NCBI RefSeq assembly: GCF_963558545.1
Contig: NZ_CAUWHO010000009.1
Span: forward strand, 1 to 64,000
Length of the DNA stretch: 64,000 nt
Direction: 5' to 3'
Source of the DNA: Tyzzerella sp963558545
GTDB lineage: Bacteria; Bacillota; Clostridia; Lachnospirales; CAG-274
The first letter of the stretch is position 1, and every line of letters begins with the position of its first letter. The notes under the pieces are model-generated. The model saw nothing but the letters and a program-made list of their open reading frames with translations, searched no databases and was not told the DNA's origin. The position numbers were made by a program, and so were the translations under genes. Shown in pieces: positions 1 through 8,140 of this stretch.

Positions 1-154
1 ATAACTCTGACTTTACTTTTTTCGTATTTTATATACAAGTGTGTGTTCACTTTTTAAATCTTCGGGTTGTTTAATTCACTTTTTGATTATTTAGTTTTCA
101 ATGTTCAATATAATTAATTTTGCCGCTTCCAATTTTTCTCTTTTCCTTAGCGAC
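1..154 (-). other. Leader of a probable rRNA operon leaving the left edge
   Basis: Read on the minus strand, this stretch follows a consensus promoter, has no open frame, and contains a segment resembling the pre-16S leader of Firmicutes (GAACATTGAAAACTAAATAA, about 88-107). It runs out of the window before any recognisable 16S sequence. The next bases beyond position 1 would be expected to begin the 16S gene. The identification rests on leader resemblance and promoter strength, so it is an inference. Confidence 0.55.
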
Positions 155-160
155 TTGTTT

Positions 161-189
161 ATAATATCATATAATTTTTCTTATGTCAA
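161..189 (-). promoter_or_regulatory. Consensus sigma-A promoter, probable rRNA operon P
   Basis: On the minus strand a perfect -35 TTGACA (184-189) is followed by a 17-base spacer and TATTAT (161-166). An A-rich tract just upstream (about 190-212) looks like an UP element. No protein gene follows before the window edge, so a stable RNA operon is the likely target. Confidence 0.65.
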
Positions 190-260
190 CACTTTTTTTA
201 ATTTTTTATTTTATGATATAGTATATGCCTACTAAAAAATATAAAAATAATATAAAAAAC

Positions 261-302
261 AAATATAAGATATAATTACATTATAAATTATATCTTATAT
301 TT
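261..302. repeat. AT-rich inverted repeat between genes
   Basis: A perfect 17-bp inverted repeat (261-277 with 286-302, loop of 8) sits in the non-coding stretch 191-461. It could end transcription of the small gene at 462-938, 160 bases upstream of it on the minus strand. The stem has very little GC and no clear T-run, so the role is uncertain. I see nothing else in 191-461. Confidence 0.45.
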
Positions 303-461
303 ACTATACACTATTTTAAAGAGTAACTTATTTTTTACTTTAAAAACTTAAACTTAACACTTAAAAACTTCTTATGTTGTAACTATATTTTATCTTAAAC
401 TAAATTTTATTTACATAATCTTTATCAATTACTTATAATTTATACTAGAAAATATATAATA

Positions 462-938
462 TTAATTACTACTTTTTTCAATTTTAATTAGTTTTGGTAT
501 TGTTTCTCCTTTAACATATGTAAATATAGCCTCATTTCTTGGGATTTTATATACATTATTCAAGCTTGTATAATCAATATCAGCAAGCGGATATCTAATA
601 TAGAAGTAGCTTTCAATTTTATCTTTTTTACAGAATATAAATAATGACTGTCCATCACCATATTTTATTGTACTATTCTCCAATCTATTAATATTTATAT
701 TAAAATGTTTTTTAATATATTTTGAATCACTATATGGTGGAATTATAATTAATGTATCCCATTCACCATCTACTAGCTCGCTAAAGTTAATTTCATTTAA
801 CTCCAGTATTTTTTCTTTAATATCATTTGGAATAGGTGTTTCTTTAATCAAATAGCTGGAATTATACCATACATATAATCCATATAAAAAAGAAAATAAT
901 ATACATATAAAGATAAAAATTTTTTTATAAATTTTCAT
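462..938 (-). CDS. Small membrane-anchored protein of unknown function
   Basis: This encodes 158 residues. An N-terminal hydrophobic segment (about residues 5-24, after a Lys-rich start) should act as a signal anchor, leaving about 130 residues outside the membrane. The outer part contains EWDTLIIIPPY, a pattern seen in small uncharacterised Firmicutes proteins that I cannot assign further. There is no lipobox cysteine. The start is supported by AAGGGGAATT a few bases upstream of the ATG. No operon partner is evident, since the MATE gene upstream is about 100 bases away. The function is unknown. Confidence 0.7.
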   Translation of the reverse strand: MKIYKKIFIFICILFSFLYGLYVWYNSSYLIKETPIPNDIKEKILELNEINFSELVDGEWDTLIIIPPYSDSKYIKKHFNININRLENSTIKYGDGQSLFIFCKKDKIESYFYIRYPLADIDYTSLNNVYKIPRNEAIFTYVKGETIPKLIKIEKSSN

Positions 939-1040
939 ATATAATTCCCCTTTCTTAAAGGTCAGATTTGTAGTAATTTGTTTTAATCTAATTTTCCAAG
1001 ATTATATAATTATTTTCTATAAATAACCTAACTATAAAAA

Positions 1041-2369
1041 CTAATACCCATATTTTTTACTATATTTTTTTATAAAATAAATAGACATTATTAAAGCTAA
1101 TATTTCTGAAACTGGTACAGAAAGCCAAAGCCCGTTTATATTAAATATTAATGGTAATATAAAAATAGTTGCTATTAAAAATATAAATGTTCTACAAAAT
1201 GAAATGATAGCAGAAATCTTACCATTAGATAAACTAGTAAATAACATACTAGAAAATGTATTTATTCCAACAAACAATAAAGCTATAGAAAATAGTTTGT
1301 TACCATTATAAGCTAGTTCAAATACTTTTGAGCTTTCGCTAGTAAATATACTTACTAATTGTTTTGAAAATGTTATTGAGCATATAGTAGAAAGTATAGA
1401 TACAAAAATTATAAATACTAAACTAATATTTTTAAGTTTTTTTAGTTTATCCTTTTCGTTAGATCCGTAAAAATAGCTTAACATAGGTGCAATCCCAAAC
1501 ATATACCCTGTGTATAATGCACTCATAAAACCAAAAACATAAAAAGTTATTGTACTTGCCGATATTCCATTTTCTCCTGCATAATGCAACATTCTAGCAT
1601 TAAATAATAGCATAACTATACCACTTACAAAATTTGTTGCAAATTCAGAAACACCGTTACTTATTGTTTTAGTCAATGTATTTAATCTAAATTTAGGTAA
1701 TATAAAGTGAATAGATTGTTTTTTACCTATAAATCCTTTTAAGAGTATTAAACAAGGTATTAGCATTCCTAATCCACTTGAAATAGATGCTCCAAACATA
1801 CCCAAATTAAAAACTTTAATTAATAAAAAGTCAAATACTATATTAAATATACCCCCAAATATAGCACTAAACATCGCTAATTTAGATTTTCCTGATGCTA
1901 AAGTGTAAATTTGTAGACTAGAAAAAAGTACCTGTGGTATAATGAAGAAACTATATGCAAATAAATACTGATTTGAATACGTTGTTACAACTTCATTCGC
2001 CCCAAATAAATATACTATATTATCATAAAAAAACATCATAAATATTGTAATAATTATACCTATAAAAGTTGTTATCAAAATAAGCATTGAAAAATCTTCT
2101 CTTGCTTCTTTTTCTTTTTTCTCTCCCATTTTTTTCATAATAATAGCATTTCCACCAGATGAAAACATAGCCCCTAAAGCTATAAAAAAATTAAATAATG
2201 GTGAAATCAACGTTAGAGCAGAAAGTGCATCATCTCCTATTATATTTGATATAAATATTCCATCTATCATAGAATATGATGCTTGAATTAATACCATTAT
2301 CATCGTTGGTATTACATACAGTAAAATATTTTTAAAATTAATATCCTTATTATATACTTGTTCATTCAT
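1041..2369 (-). CDS. MATE family multidrug/toxin exporter
   Basis: A 442-residue membrane protein with about twelve hydrophobic segments and the two-fold MATE repeat (N-terminal FKNILLYVIPTMIMVLIQAS, then SMIDGIFISNIIGDDALSA). MATE proteins export cationic drugs or metabolites using a Na+ or H+ gradient in the cytoplasmic membrane. Substrate cannot be told from sequence. I chose the ATG at 2369 because AAGGAG lies 8 bases upstream and the promoter below places the transcript start near 2397. A longer frame would need a TTG at 2399 that sits upstream of or at the transcript start. It is a single-gene unit under an apparent MerR-type promoter, which suggests induction by a small molecule. Confidence 0.9.
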   Translation of the reverse strand: MNEQVYNKDINFKNILLYVIPTMIMVLIQASYSMIDGIFISNIIGDDALSALTLISPLFNFFIALGAMFSSGGNAIIMKKMGEKKEKEAREDFSMLILITTFIGIIITIFMMFFYDNIVYLFGANEVVTTYSNQYLFAYSFFIIPQVLFSSLQIYTLASGKSKLAMFSAIFGGIFNIVFDFLLIKVFNLGMFGASISSGLGMLIPCLILLKGFIGKKQSIHFILPKFRLNTLTKTISNGVSEFATNFVSGIVMLLFNARMLHYAGENGISASTITFYVFGFMSALYTGYMFGIAPMLSYFYGSNEKDKLKKLKNISLVFIIFVSILSTICSITFSKQLVSIFTSESSKVFELAYNGNKLFSIALLFVGINTFSSMLFTSLSNGKISAIISFCRTFIFLIATIFILPLIFNINGLWLSVPVSEILALIMSIYFIKKYSKKYGY

Positions 2370-2403
2370 AAAACTAATCTCCTTTTTTAATTTATTCAAA
2401 TAA

Positions 2404-2434
2404 ATTGTAATCCTTTCAGTTACTGTAAAGTCAA
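2404..2434 (-). promoter_or_regulatory. MerR-type promoter with 19-bp spacer and operator dyad
   Basis: On the minus strand TTGACT (2429-2434) and TACAAT (2404-2409) are separated by 19 bases, not 17. The spacer holds a near-perfect dyad, CTTT-A-CAGT-A-ACTG-AAAG. Over-long spacers with a centred dyad are the hallmark of promoters activated by MerR-family regulators, which untwist the DNA. No MerR gene is present in the window, so the regulator must be encoded elsewhere. Confidence 0.6.
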
Positions 2435-2628
2435 TAGTTTTATTTAATTAAATTTATTATTTATATATTTTTACAATAAATTTTGTTTATTAATATCAAT
2501 TTTTCATATTTTATTTTCTAAACATATTCTTGTATTTATTATTATTTGTTTTATATAATAAATACAATTTTATTATATAAAACAAATTTATCTGTGTCAA
2601 TAAATAGTTCCTAAAGTATACTTAAATT

Positions 2629-2669
2629 AAAAAGGCTTACTAAAGTATTTAAACCTTAATAAGCCCTTT
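2629..2669 (-). terminator. Intrinsic terminator after the deacetylase gene
   Basis: Immediately downstream of the deacetylase stop on the minus strand, AAAGGGCTTATTA pairs with TAGTAAGCCTTT (about 12 bp with wobbles) and is followed by a T-run. This is a good intrinsic terminator. Confidence 0.7.
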
Positions 2670-2672
2670 ATT

Positions 2673-3500
2673 TTAATTATTAGCTTCTGCCTTTTTATTT
2701 GAAAATTGTCTACCCTCGTGGTCCATATAGTAATTTTCTTTATGTATTAACTCTCCTATTGGCACTACATCATATCCCTTATCTTTTAAACCTTTTAATA
2801 TAGTATCTAAAGAATCTGGTGTGTATTTTGCATCATTATGAAATAACATTATAGAACCATTCCCTAAATGTTTATGATTTAAAACTTGGTTTACTTCGTG
2901 TTCAACACCATATTCTTTCCAATCTAAACTATCAATATCCCATTGTATTGTATGATAGCCAACTTCATTAGCAGCCTTTAATACAGTATCATTATATTCT
3001 CCAAAAGGTGGTCTATATAAATTCATATCATATCCTAATAAATTTTTTATTTTATTATGTACTTCCATTATTTCATTTTTGTTCTGCTCTAGACTTATTT
3101 TGCTGCCATGAGGGTGTGTATTACTATGGTTTCCTATTTCGTGTCCTTCTTCATATATTTTTTTAACTTCTTCTGGATATTTATCTATCCAATAACCACA
3201 CAAGAAAAATGTAGCTTTAACATTATTATTTTTAAGTATAGTTAAAAGCTCATCTGTATCATCAGCACCCCAAGCAGCATCAAAACTTATAGCCACCTTT
3301 TTTTCATCAGTATCTACACAATAAATAGGCAAATTTTTTTTAGCAGGTTGTGGTTGTGCAGATACAGTAGCTGTCTCCATATTTTTTTGTACAATAGGTC
3401 TAAATGTCAAAACTAAAGAAAAGCAAAGTATAGCTAATATAGCAAAGTATTTTAAATTAGCATTTTTTAACCCTTCTAATATTTTTTTAATTATTCTCAT
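2673..3500 (-). CDS. Membrane-anchored polysaccharide deacetylase, PdaB-like
   Basis: 275 residues: an N-terminal membrane anchor (about 17-35) followed by a NodB-homology deacetylase domain (about 65-255). The metal and catalytic motifs are visible: ISFDAAWGADDT (motif 1), the zinc histidines in HSNTHPH (motif 2), RPPFGEYND (motif 3), DIDSLDW and MLFHNDA. The FDAAWG form of motif 1 is like the PdaB branch, which acts on cell-wall glycans during sporulation. The enzyme removes N-acetyl groups from peptidoglycan or related glycans outside the membrane. The start has AAAGGAG nine bases upstream. It is a single gene with its own terminator. Assignment to the deacetylase family is firm; the PdaB role is likely but not proven. 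Confidence 0.88.
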   Translation of the reverse strand: MRIIKKILEGLKNANLKYFAILAILCFSLVLTFRPIVQKNMETATVSAQPQPAKKNLPIYCVDTDEKKVAISFDAAWGADDTDELLTILKNNNVKATFFLCGYWIDKYPEEVKKIYEEGHEIGNHSNTHPHGSKISLEQNKNEIMEVHNKIKNLLGYDMNLYRPPFGEYNDTVLKAANEVGYHTIQWDIDSLDWKEYGVEHEVNQVLNHKHLGNGSIMLFHNDAKYTPDSLDTILKGLKDKGYDVVPIGELIHKENYYMDHEGRQFSNKKAEANN

Positions 3501-3674
3501 AATATTCTCCTTTATATATATTTATATATAAATATTATTAATCCCATATAAACTTTATTCTAAATTTATTAAAATATAAATTATATACTAAACTGTAACA
3601 AATACACTAGTTTAATATTAATTGTATTTCTATTTTTCGTTGTTAGTCCTATATATAAAATCTTATTACACACC

Positions 3675-3710
3675 AAAATAAGAATACATATATTTCTGTA
3701 TTCTTATTTT
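3675..3710. terminator. Perfect 13-bp hairpin in a 497-base gap
   Basis: AAAATAAGAATAC (3675-3687) and its exact complement (3698-3710) flank a 10-base loop, with T-rich sequence on both sides. It may end minus-strand transcription from the pspC genes, though it lies nearly 290 bases beyond the last stop codon. The rest of the gap 3501-3997 holds the ribosome site of the deacetylase gene and AT-rich DNA in which I see no gene. Confidence 0.45.
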
Positions 3711-3997
3711 TATTTATATCAATTAAGGTATGACTTATTTTTTCAAATAAAAAAATAAACAAGTTTCAAGTTTTATTTTTTATGCCGAAAAAATTCATTA
3801 AATACAATTAAGATATTCCTGTATATTTTTAATTTATTATAAATTAATTTTGTGTATTTTACTTTATTTATAATTAATGTTACCGTTATCTTAATTTAAA
3901 TACTATAAAATTTTTATTAGGTAAATTAAATATTTATGCTAAGTATCTATAATTATAATATAGTGCTTTCACTTCCAAAAAATGTTGAATAAACATA

Positions 3998-4183
3998 TTA
4001 AACTATTTCATTAGGTACAATAAAAACACATATTATATACATAAATAATAAAACTCCAAAATATGCAAATAAAATCAAAAATAAAATTCTAACCAAATTG
4101 GAATCTATATTGTAATATTTACCAATACCTCCACATATTCCAGCAATTTTTCTATCATAAAGACTTCTTGTAAATTTTTTCAT
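3998..4183 (-). CDS. PspC-domain miniprotein 1
   Basis: 61 residues forming almost only a PspC domain: the basic N-terminus and SLYDRKIAGICGGIGKYYN signature, then one hydrophobic span (about 33-57). PspC-type proteins sit in the cytoplasmic membrane and take part in envelope-stress responses, but the function of these stand-alone versions in Clostridia is not settled. AAGGAGGGAG lies just before the ATG and overlaps the stop of the upstream paralogue, so the two are co-translated. It shares the CGGIG/CGGLG signature with its neighbour, pointing to tandem duplication. Confidence 0.82.
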   Translation of the reverse strand: MKKFTRSLYDRKIAGICGGIGKYYNIDSNLVRILFLILFAYFGVLLFMYIICVFIVPNEIV

Positions 4184-4195
4184 AATTCTCCCTCC

Positions 4196-4402
4196 TTAGT
4201 TACTACCATCTATAATATTATTATCCGTAGGTATTATAGCCGACATTATAAAATATGCTATAATAGGATATATACCTAAAGCAGTTAAAAAAAACACTAT
4301 AAATAATACTCTTACTAAAACTGGGTCTACGCCAAAATATACTCCTAAGCCTCCACAAACACCACTTATTACTTTTTCATTGCTTTTATACAATCTTTTC
4401 AT
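4196..4402 (-). CDS. PspC-domain miniprotein 2
   Basis: 68 residues with the PspC signature EKVISGVCGGLGVYFG followed by a hydrophobic stretch (about 32-60). I place the start at 4402, where GGGAGG stands 9 bases upstream; a longer frame to 4423 would put that ribosome site inside the gene. It lies 12 bases upstream of its paralogue and about 80 bases downstream of radC on the same strand, so it may be part of the long comM-to-pspC run. The probable role is membrane-stress sensing or stabilisation, by family only. Confidence 0.82.
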   Translation of the reverse strand: MKRLYKSNEKVISGVCGGLGVYFGVDPVLVRVLFIVFFLTALGIYPIIAYFIMSAIIPTDNNIIDGSN

Positions 4403-4480
4403 AAAATTTATCCTCCCATACATTAATATTATCTTTTTCTGCCATCTATAATAATATATACGAGGTAAAATAAATTTTGT

Positions 4481-5179
4481 TTATTCATAACCTAAATTAC
4501 ATAATCCTTTTTTAGCAAAACTAAAGCTATCCTTACCACAAATTATTATATGGTCTAAAACTTTTATACCAACGTGTGACAAAGCATTATTAATTTTTAT
4601 AGTAACATCAACATCAGCATTAGATGGCCTATTATTTCCATTTGGGTGATTATGCCCTATTATAACAAATGAAGCATTATGTAAAAGAGCATCACTCATT
4701 ACCTTTTCCATATAAATGTGTGTGTTGCTTGTAACTCCATCACTTATTTGTACTATCTTTTTAAGTCTTTTATTAAGGTCTAGGCATATCATATAAAAAC
4801 TTTCAAAAGACTTTCCTATTAAAGCTGCCTCAAAATAGCTATGTGCAATATTAAAAGAATTTATTAAAGGTCTATCATTGTCAAGACCACTGCTTAAAAA
4901 TTTTCTAGCAAGATGAAGTACCATAGATATTAAAACAGCTGTTGTTTCAGATACCTTACATCTTTTAGCAATTTCTTCTGGTCTTGCGTTCATTAAAGTA
5001 TATAGACTACCATATTCATCTAACAATTTATGAGCAAGTTCGTTAGTATCTCTCCTTGGGATAGAGTAAAATAATAAAAGCTCTAAAACTTGATGTTCTT
5101 CAAAACTGTCTAGGTTACCATCTTTTATAAATCTTGCTCTAACTCTATTTCTATGATTTGCGTGTAAATTTTTACTCAT
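4481..5179 (-). CDS. radC: RadC/UPF0758 family JAB-domain protein
   Basis: 232 residues. The N-terminal half has the helical, HhH-like region of the UPF0758 family (SFEEHQVLELLLFYSIPRRD). The C-terminal half is a JAMM/MPN metalloprotease-like fold with the complete motif HNHPNGNNRPSNADVD, giving two histidines and the Asp that bind zinc. The name radC is traditional; a direct DNA-repair role is not established for the family. The start has AGGAG 9 bases upstream. It follows codY by 41 bases on the same strand and probably belongs to its transcript. Confidence 0.88.
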   Translation of the reverse strand: MSKNLHANHRNRVRARFIKDGNLDSFEEHQVLELLLFYSIPRRDTNELAHKLLDEYGSLYTLMNARPEEIAKRCKVSETTAVLISMVLHLARKFLSSGLDNDRPLINSFNIAHSYFEAALIGKSFESFYMICLDLNKRLKKIVQISDGVTSNTHIYMEKVMSDALLHNASFVIIGHNHPNGNNRPSNADVDVTIKINNALSHVGIKVLDHIIICGKDSFSFAKKGLCNLGYE

Positions 5180-5220
5180 TAATTAAACTCCTAAATTTAT
5201 ATTAGTAAAAATATTATACT

Positions 5221-5991
5221 TTATTTTTTAAATTTGTCTAGTTCTTTTAGTAAATATTCATTCAATACTTTTATATAAGTACCTTTCATACCTAAAGAAC
5301 GTGTTTCTATAATTCTTGCACTTTCAAACTTTCTAAGTGCATTAACTATAACAGACCTTGTTATGCCTGCCTTATCAGCAATTTTACTAGCTACAACAAG
5401 GCCTTCTCCATTTTCTATCTCTTCAAAAATACTTAATGCTGCTTCTAGCTCAGAATATGATAAGGTTGATATACAAGTTCTTATATTTTGATGTTTTGTT
5501 TGTTTTTCATTTGTTTCTATAATTTTATAGTTCCATATTAAAAGTCCAAATAAACTTGATATGTATTCACATAATGTAGATATATCACTATCAAAACAAT
5601 CATCTTTTCTATATATAATAATATTTGCCAATTTTTCTTTATACATATATATGGGTAAAAATAACCCATACATATTTTTTAAAGCATCTCTATCAAACCT
5701 TGTAGTATATAGATTATCTAAAGTTATATTAATTTTTATTTTTTCAATATTTTCTAGCTGTTTTGATATTTGCGTTTCTATAATTTTTTCATTAGAAATT
5801 TCATTTTTTAATGCAAAAGATGAAAAATTATTATTTATTTCGTAAAGTACATTTCCGTAAGTATCTAATATAAGTATATCGCTATTTAAATATTCACAAA
5901 TTTTACTGGAAAAAAACATTAAAACATCATCTTCTTTAGAGATATCTCCCATTGTAATATATAAAGATTTTATTATTTCTTTTAAATCCAT
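5221..5991 (-). CDS. codY: CodY, GTP/branched-chain amino acid-sensing global repressor
   Basis: 256 residues, the normal CodY length. The N-terminal GAF domain (about 1-160) would bind isoleucine/valine. The C-terminal winged helix carries the near-invariant recognition segment ASKIADKAGITRSVIVNALR and then SLGMKGTYIKVLN. CodY represses genes for nutrient uptake, biosynthesis and adaptive responses while amino acids and GTP are plentiful. It lies 24 bases after topA; the trmFO, xerC and hslVU genes often found between the two in Bacillus are missing here. The ribosome site GAGAGG is unusually far (about 14 bases) from the ATG. I did not find a clear CodY box in the window. Confidence 0.95.
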   Translation of the reverse strand: MDLKEIIKSLYITMGDISKEDDVLMFFSSKICEYLNSDILILDTYGNVLYEINNNFSSFALKNEISNEKIIETQISKQLENIEKIKINITLDNLYTTRFDRDALKNMYGLFLPIYMYKEKLANIIIYRKDDCFDSDISTLCEYISSLFGLLIWNYKIIETNEKQTKHQNIRTCISTLSYSELEAALSIFEEIENGEGLVVASKIADKAGITRSVIVNALRKFESARIIETRSLGMKGTYIKVLNEYLLKELDKFKK

Positions 5992-6015
5992 ATTTAATTT
6001 AATATCCTCTCTATA

Positions 6016-8115
6016 CTATTTTTCTTCTTTTTCTAAATAATATCCACAGTCATCATTACTACAACAAATTATTTTTTTCTTAGTTCCTTTTTCTATTAAA
6101 AAGCTATTACATTTTGGGCATCTTTCTCCTGTTGGTTTGTTCCAAGACATAAACTCACATTCTGGGTTATTTTCACACCCATAAAATTTTCTACCCTTTT
6201 TAGTCTTTTTAATAAGAACTTTTCCACCACATTCTACACAGGTTACGCCAGCTTCTTCATAAAAAGGCTTAGTGTTACTACATTCTGGAAAGTTAGGACA
6301 AGCTAAAAACTTGCCAAATTTACCATATTTTATAACCATATTAGCACCGCATTTTTCACATAATATATCTGTTTTTTCATCTTCTATTTCTATATGCTCT
6401 ATCTTTTCATAAGCCTCTTCTATTGTACTTTCAAATGGAGGATAAAATTCTCTTAAAACTTCTTTCCATTCTATATGACCTTCTTCTATTTCATCTAGTT
6501 TGTTTTCCATTTTAGCAGTAAAATCTACATTAATAACATTTCCAAAATTATTTTTAATAATATCATTTACTATTTCTCCAAGCTCCGTTTTATAAAAAAC
6601 TTTTTGTTCTTTAGTAACATAATTTCTAGCTGTTATAGTAGATATAGTAGGTGCATAAGTACTAGGCCTACCTACACCTATTTCTTCTAAAGTTTTTATA
6701 AGTGTAGCTTCTGTATATCTAGCTGGAGGTTGTGTAAAATGCTGTAAAGGTTTAATTTCCTTTATTTCTAATTCTTGATTTTTGTTAATATCTGGTATTA
6801 AAATATCTTCTTCATTTTCTTTTGCTTTTTCTTCATTTTTTTTATATACTTTTAAATAACCTTCAAAATCTAATAAAGACCCAGTTGCTCTAAAATCATA
6901 TCCATTAGCCTTTATTTTTATTGTTTTTGTTATATAACTAGCTGGTGTCATTTGGCTAGCCAAAAAGCGTTCCCATATAAGCTTATATATTTTATATTGC
7001 TCTGCAGATAAAGATTCTTTTATACTATCTGGAGTTCTATCTGTATAGGTTGGCCTTATAGCTTCGTGAGCATCTTGAGTTTTACCTTTAGCTTTATATT
7101 TTCTTCTTTCTTTTTCAAAAAATTCTTCACCATAATTAGATATAACAAAATCCTTTGCTTGCAAATAAGCCTCATCTGATATTCTAACAGAATCTGTACG
7201 AATGTAAGATACAAGACCAACTGTACCCTCACCTTTAATGCTTATACCCTCATAAAGTTGTTGTGCAATAAGCATTGTTTTAGATGATGCATATCCAAAT
7301 ATTTTAGATGCTTCTTGTTGCAGTGTACTTGTTGTAAAAGGAGGTAAAGGATTTTTTTGTCTTTTACCGTTTTTAACATCATTTACTACAAATTTGCTAT
7401 CTTTTATACCTTTTAAAATTTCATCAACTTGCCCTTCAGATGATACTTCCATTTTTTTATCATCTTTACCATAAAATTTAGTTTTTAATACTTTATTTTT
7501 TTCAGCTTTTAAATCTACATCTATTGTCCAATATTCATCAGGTATAAAGTTTTCTATTTCGTCATCTCTGTCACAAATTAGCCTAAGAGCAACAGATTGT
7601 ACCCTACCAGCACTAAGGCCTTTTTTTATTTTTTTCCATAATAAAGGGCTTATTTTATAACCTACTATTCTGTCTAATGCACGTCTAGCTTGCTGTGCAT
7701 CAACAAGGTTCATATCTATTTCTCTAGCCTCTTTTATAGATTTTTGTACAGCATTTTTTGTTATTTCATTAAAAGTTATTCTATATACGTTTTTATCGCT
7801 ATTTTCGTTTAATTTTAAAGCATATAAAAGATGCCAGCTTATAGCCTCTCCCTCTCTATCAGGGTCAGTTGCTAAATATATTTTATTAGCAGTTTTTACT
7901 TCCTTTCTAAGCTTTGCTAAAACTTCACCTTTACCTCTTATAGTAATATATTTAGGTTCAAAATCATCTTCTATATTTATACCCATTTCGCTTTTAGGTA
8001 AATCCCTAACGTGCCCCATTGTTGCTTCTATTTTATAATTGCTGCCTAAAAATTTTTTTAAAGTTTTAGCCTTGGCAGGTGATTCTACTATAACTAAATT
8101 CTTTTTAACCGCCAT
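6016..8115 (-). CDS. topA: DNA topoisomerase I (type IA)
   Basis: 699 residues. The TOPRIM domain is at the N-terminus (LVIVESPAKAKTL, then the acidic LATDPDREGEAISWHL). The active-site tyrosine lies in VSYIRTDSVRIS (about residue 300). Three C-terminal zinc-ribbon units follow, with CEKCGANM, CVECGGKV and CPKCNSFL starting each. The enzyme relaxes negative supercoils behind polymerases. AGGAGG precedes the ATG with a longish gap of about 13 bases. The gene lies between dprA (25 bases) and codY (24 bases), which fits co-transcription. Length and motifs are as expected for a Firmicutes TopA. Confidence 0.97.
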   Translation of the reverse strand: MAVKKNLVIVESPAKAKTLKKFLGSNYKIEATMGHVRDLPKSEMGINIEDDFEPKYITIRGKGEVLAKLRKEVKTANKIYLATDPDREGEAISWHLLYALKLNENSDKNVYRITFNEITKNAVQKSIKEAREIDMNLVDAQQARRALDRIVGYKISPLLWKKIKKGLSAGRVQSVALRLICDRDDEIENFIPDEYWTIDVDLKAEKNKVLKTKFYGKDDKKMEVSSEGQVDEILKGIKDSKFVVNDVKNGKRQKNPLPPFTTSTLQQEASKIFGYASSKTMLIAQQLYEGISIKGEGTVGLVSYIRTDSVRISDEAYLQAKDFVISNYGEEFFEKERRKYKAKGKTQDAHEAIRPTYTDRTPDSIKESLSAEQYKIYKLIWERFLASQMTPASYITKTIKIKANGYDFRATGSLLDFEGYLKVYKKNEEKAKENEEDILIPDINKNQELEIKEIKPLQHFTQPPARYTEATLIKTLEEIGVGRPSTYAPTISTITARNYVTKEQKVFYKTELGEIVNDIIKNNFGNVINVDFTAKMENKLDEIEEGHIEWKEVLREFYPPFESTIEEAYEKIEHIEIEDEKTDILCEKCGANMVIKYGKFGKFLACPNFPECSNTKPFYEEAGVTCVECGGKVLIKKTKKGRKFYGCENNPECEFMSWNKPTGERCPKCNSFLIEKGTKKKIICCSNDDCGYYLEKEEK

Positions 8116-8140
8116 ATAATATAAATCCTCCTAAAATTAG

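Noticed and set aside
3711..3997. A small gene or RNA in the AT-rich gap before the pspC genes
   Set aside because: I found no start with a ribosome site and no structured element other than the hairpin at 3675-3710.
5561..5845. Plus-strand open frame opposite codY
   Set aside because: It is a shadow of the conserved CodY sequence with no ribosome site.
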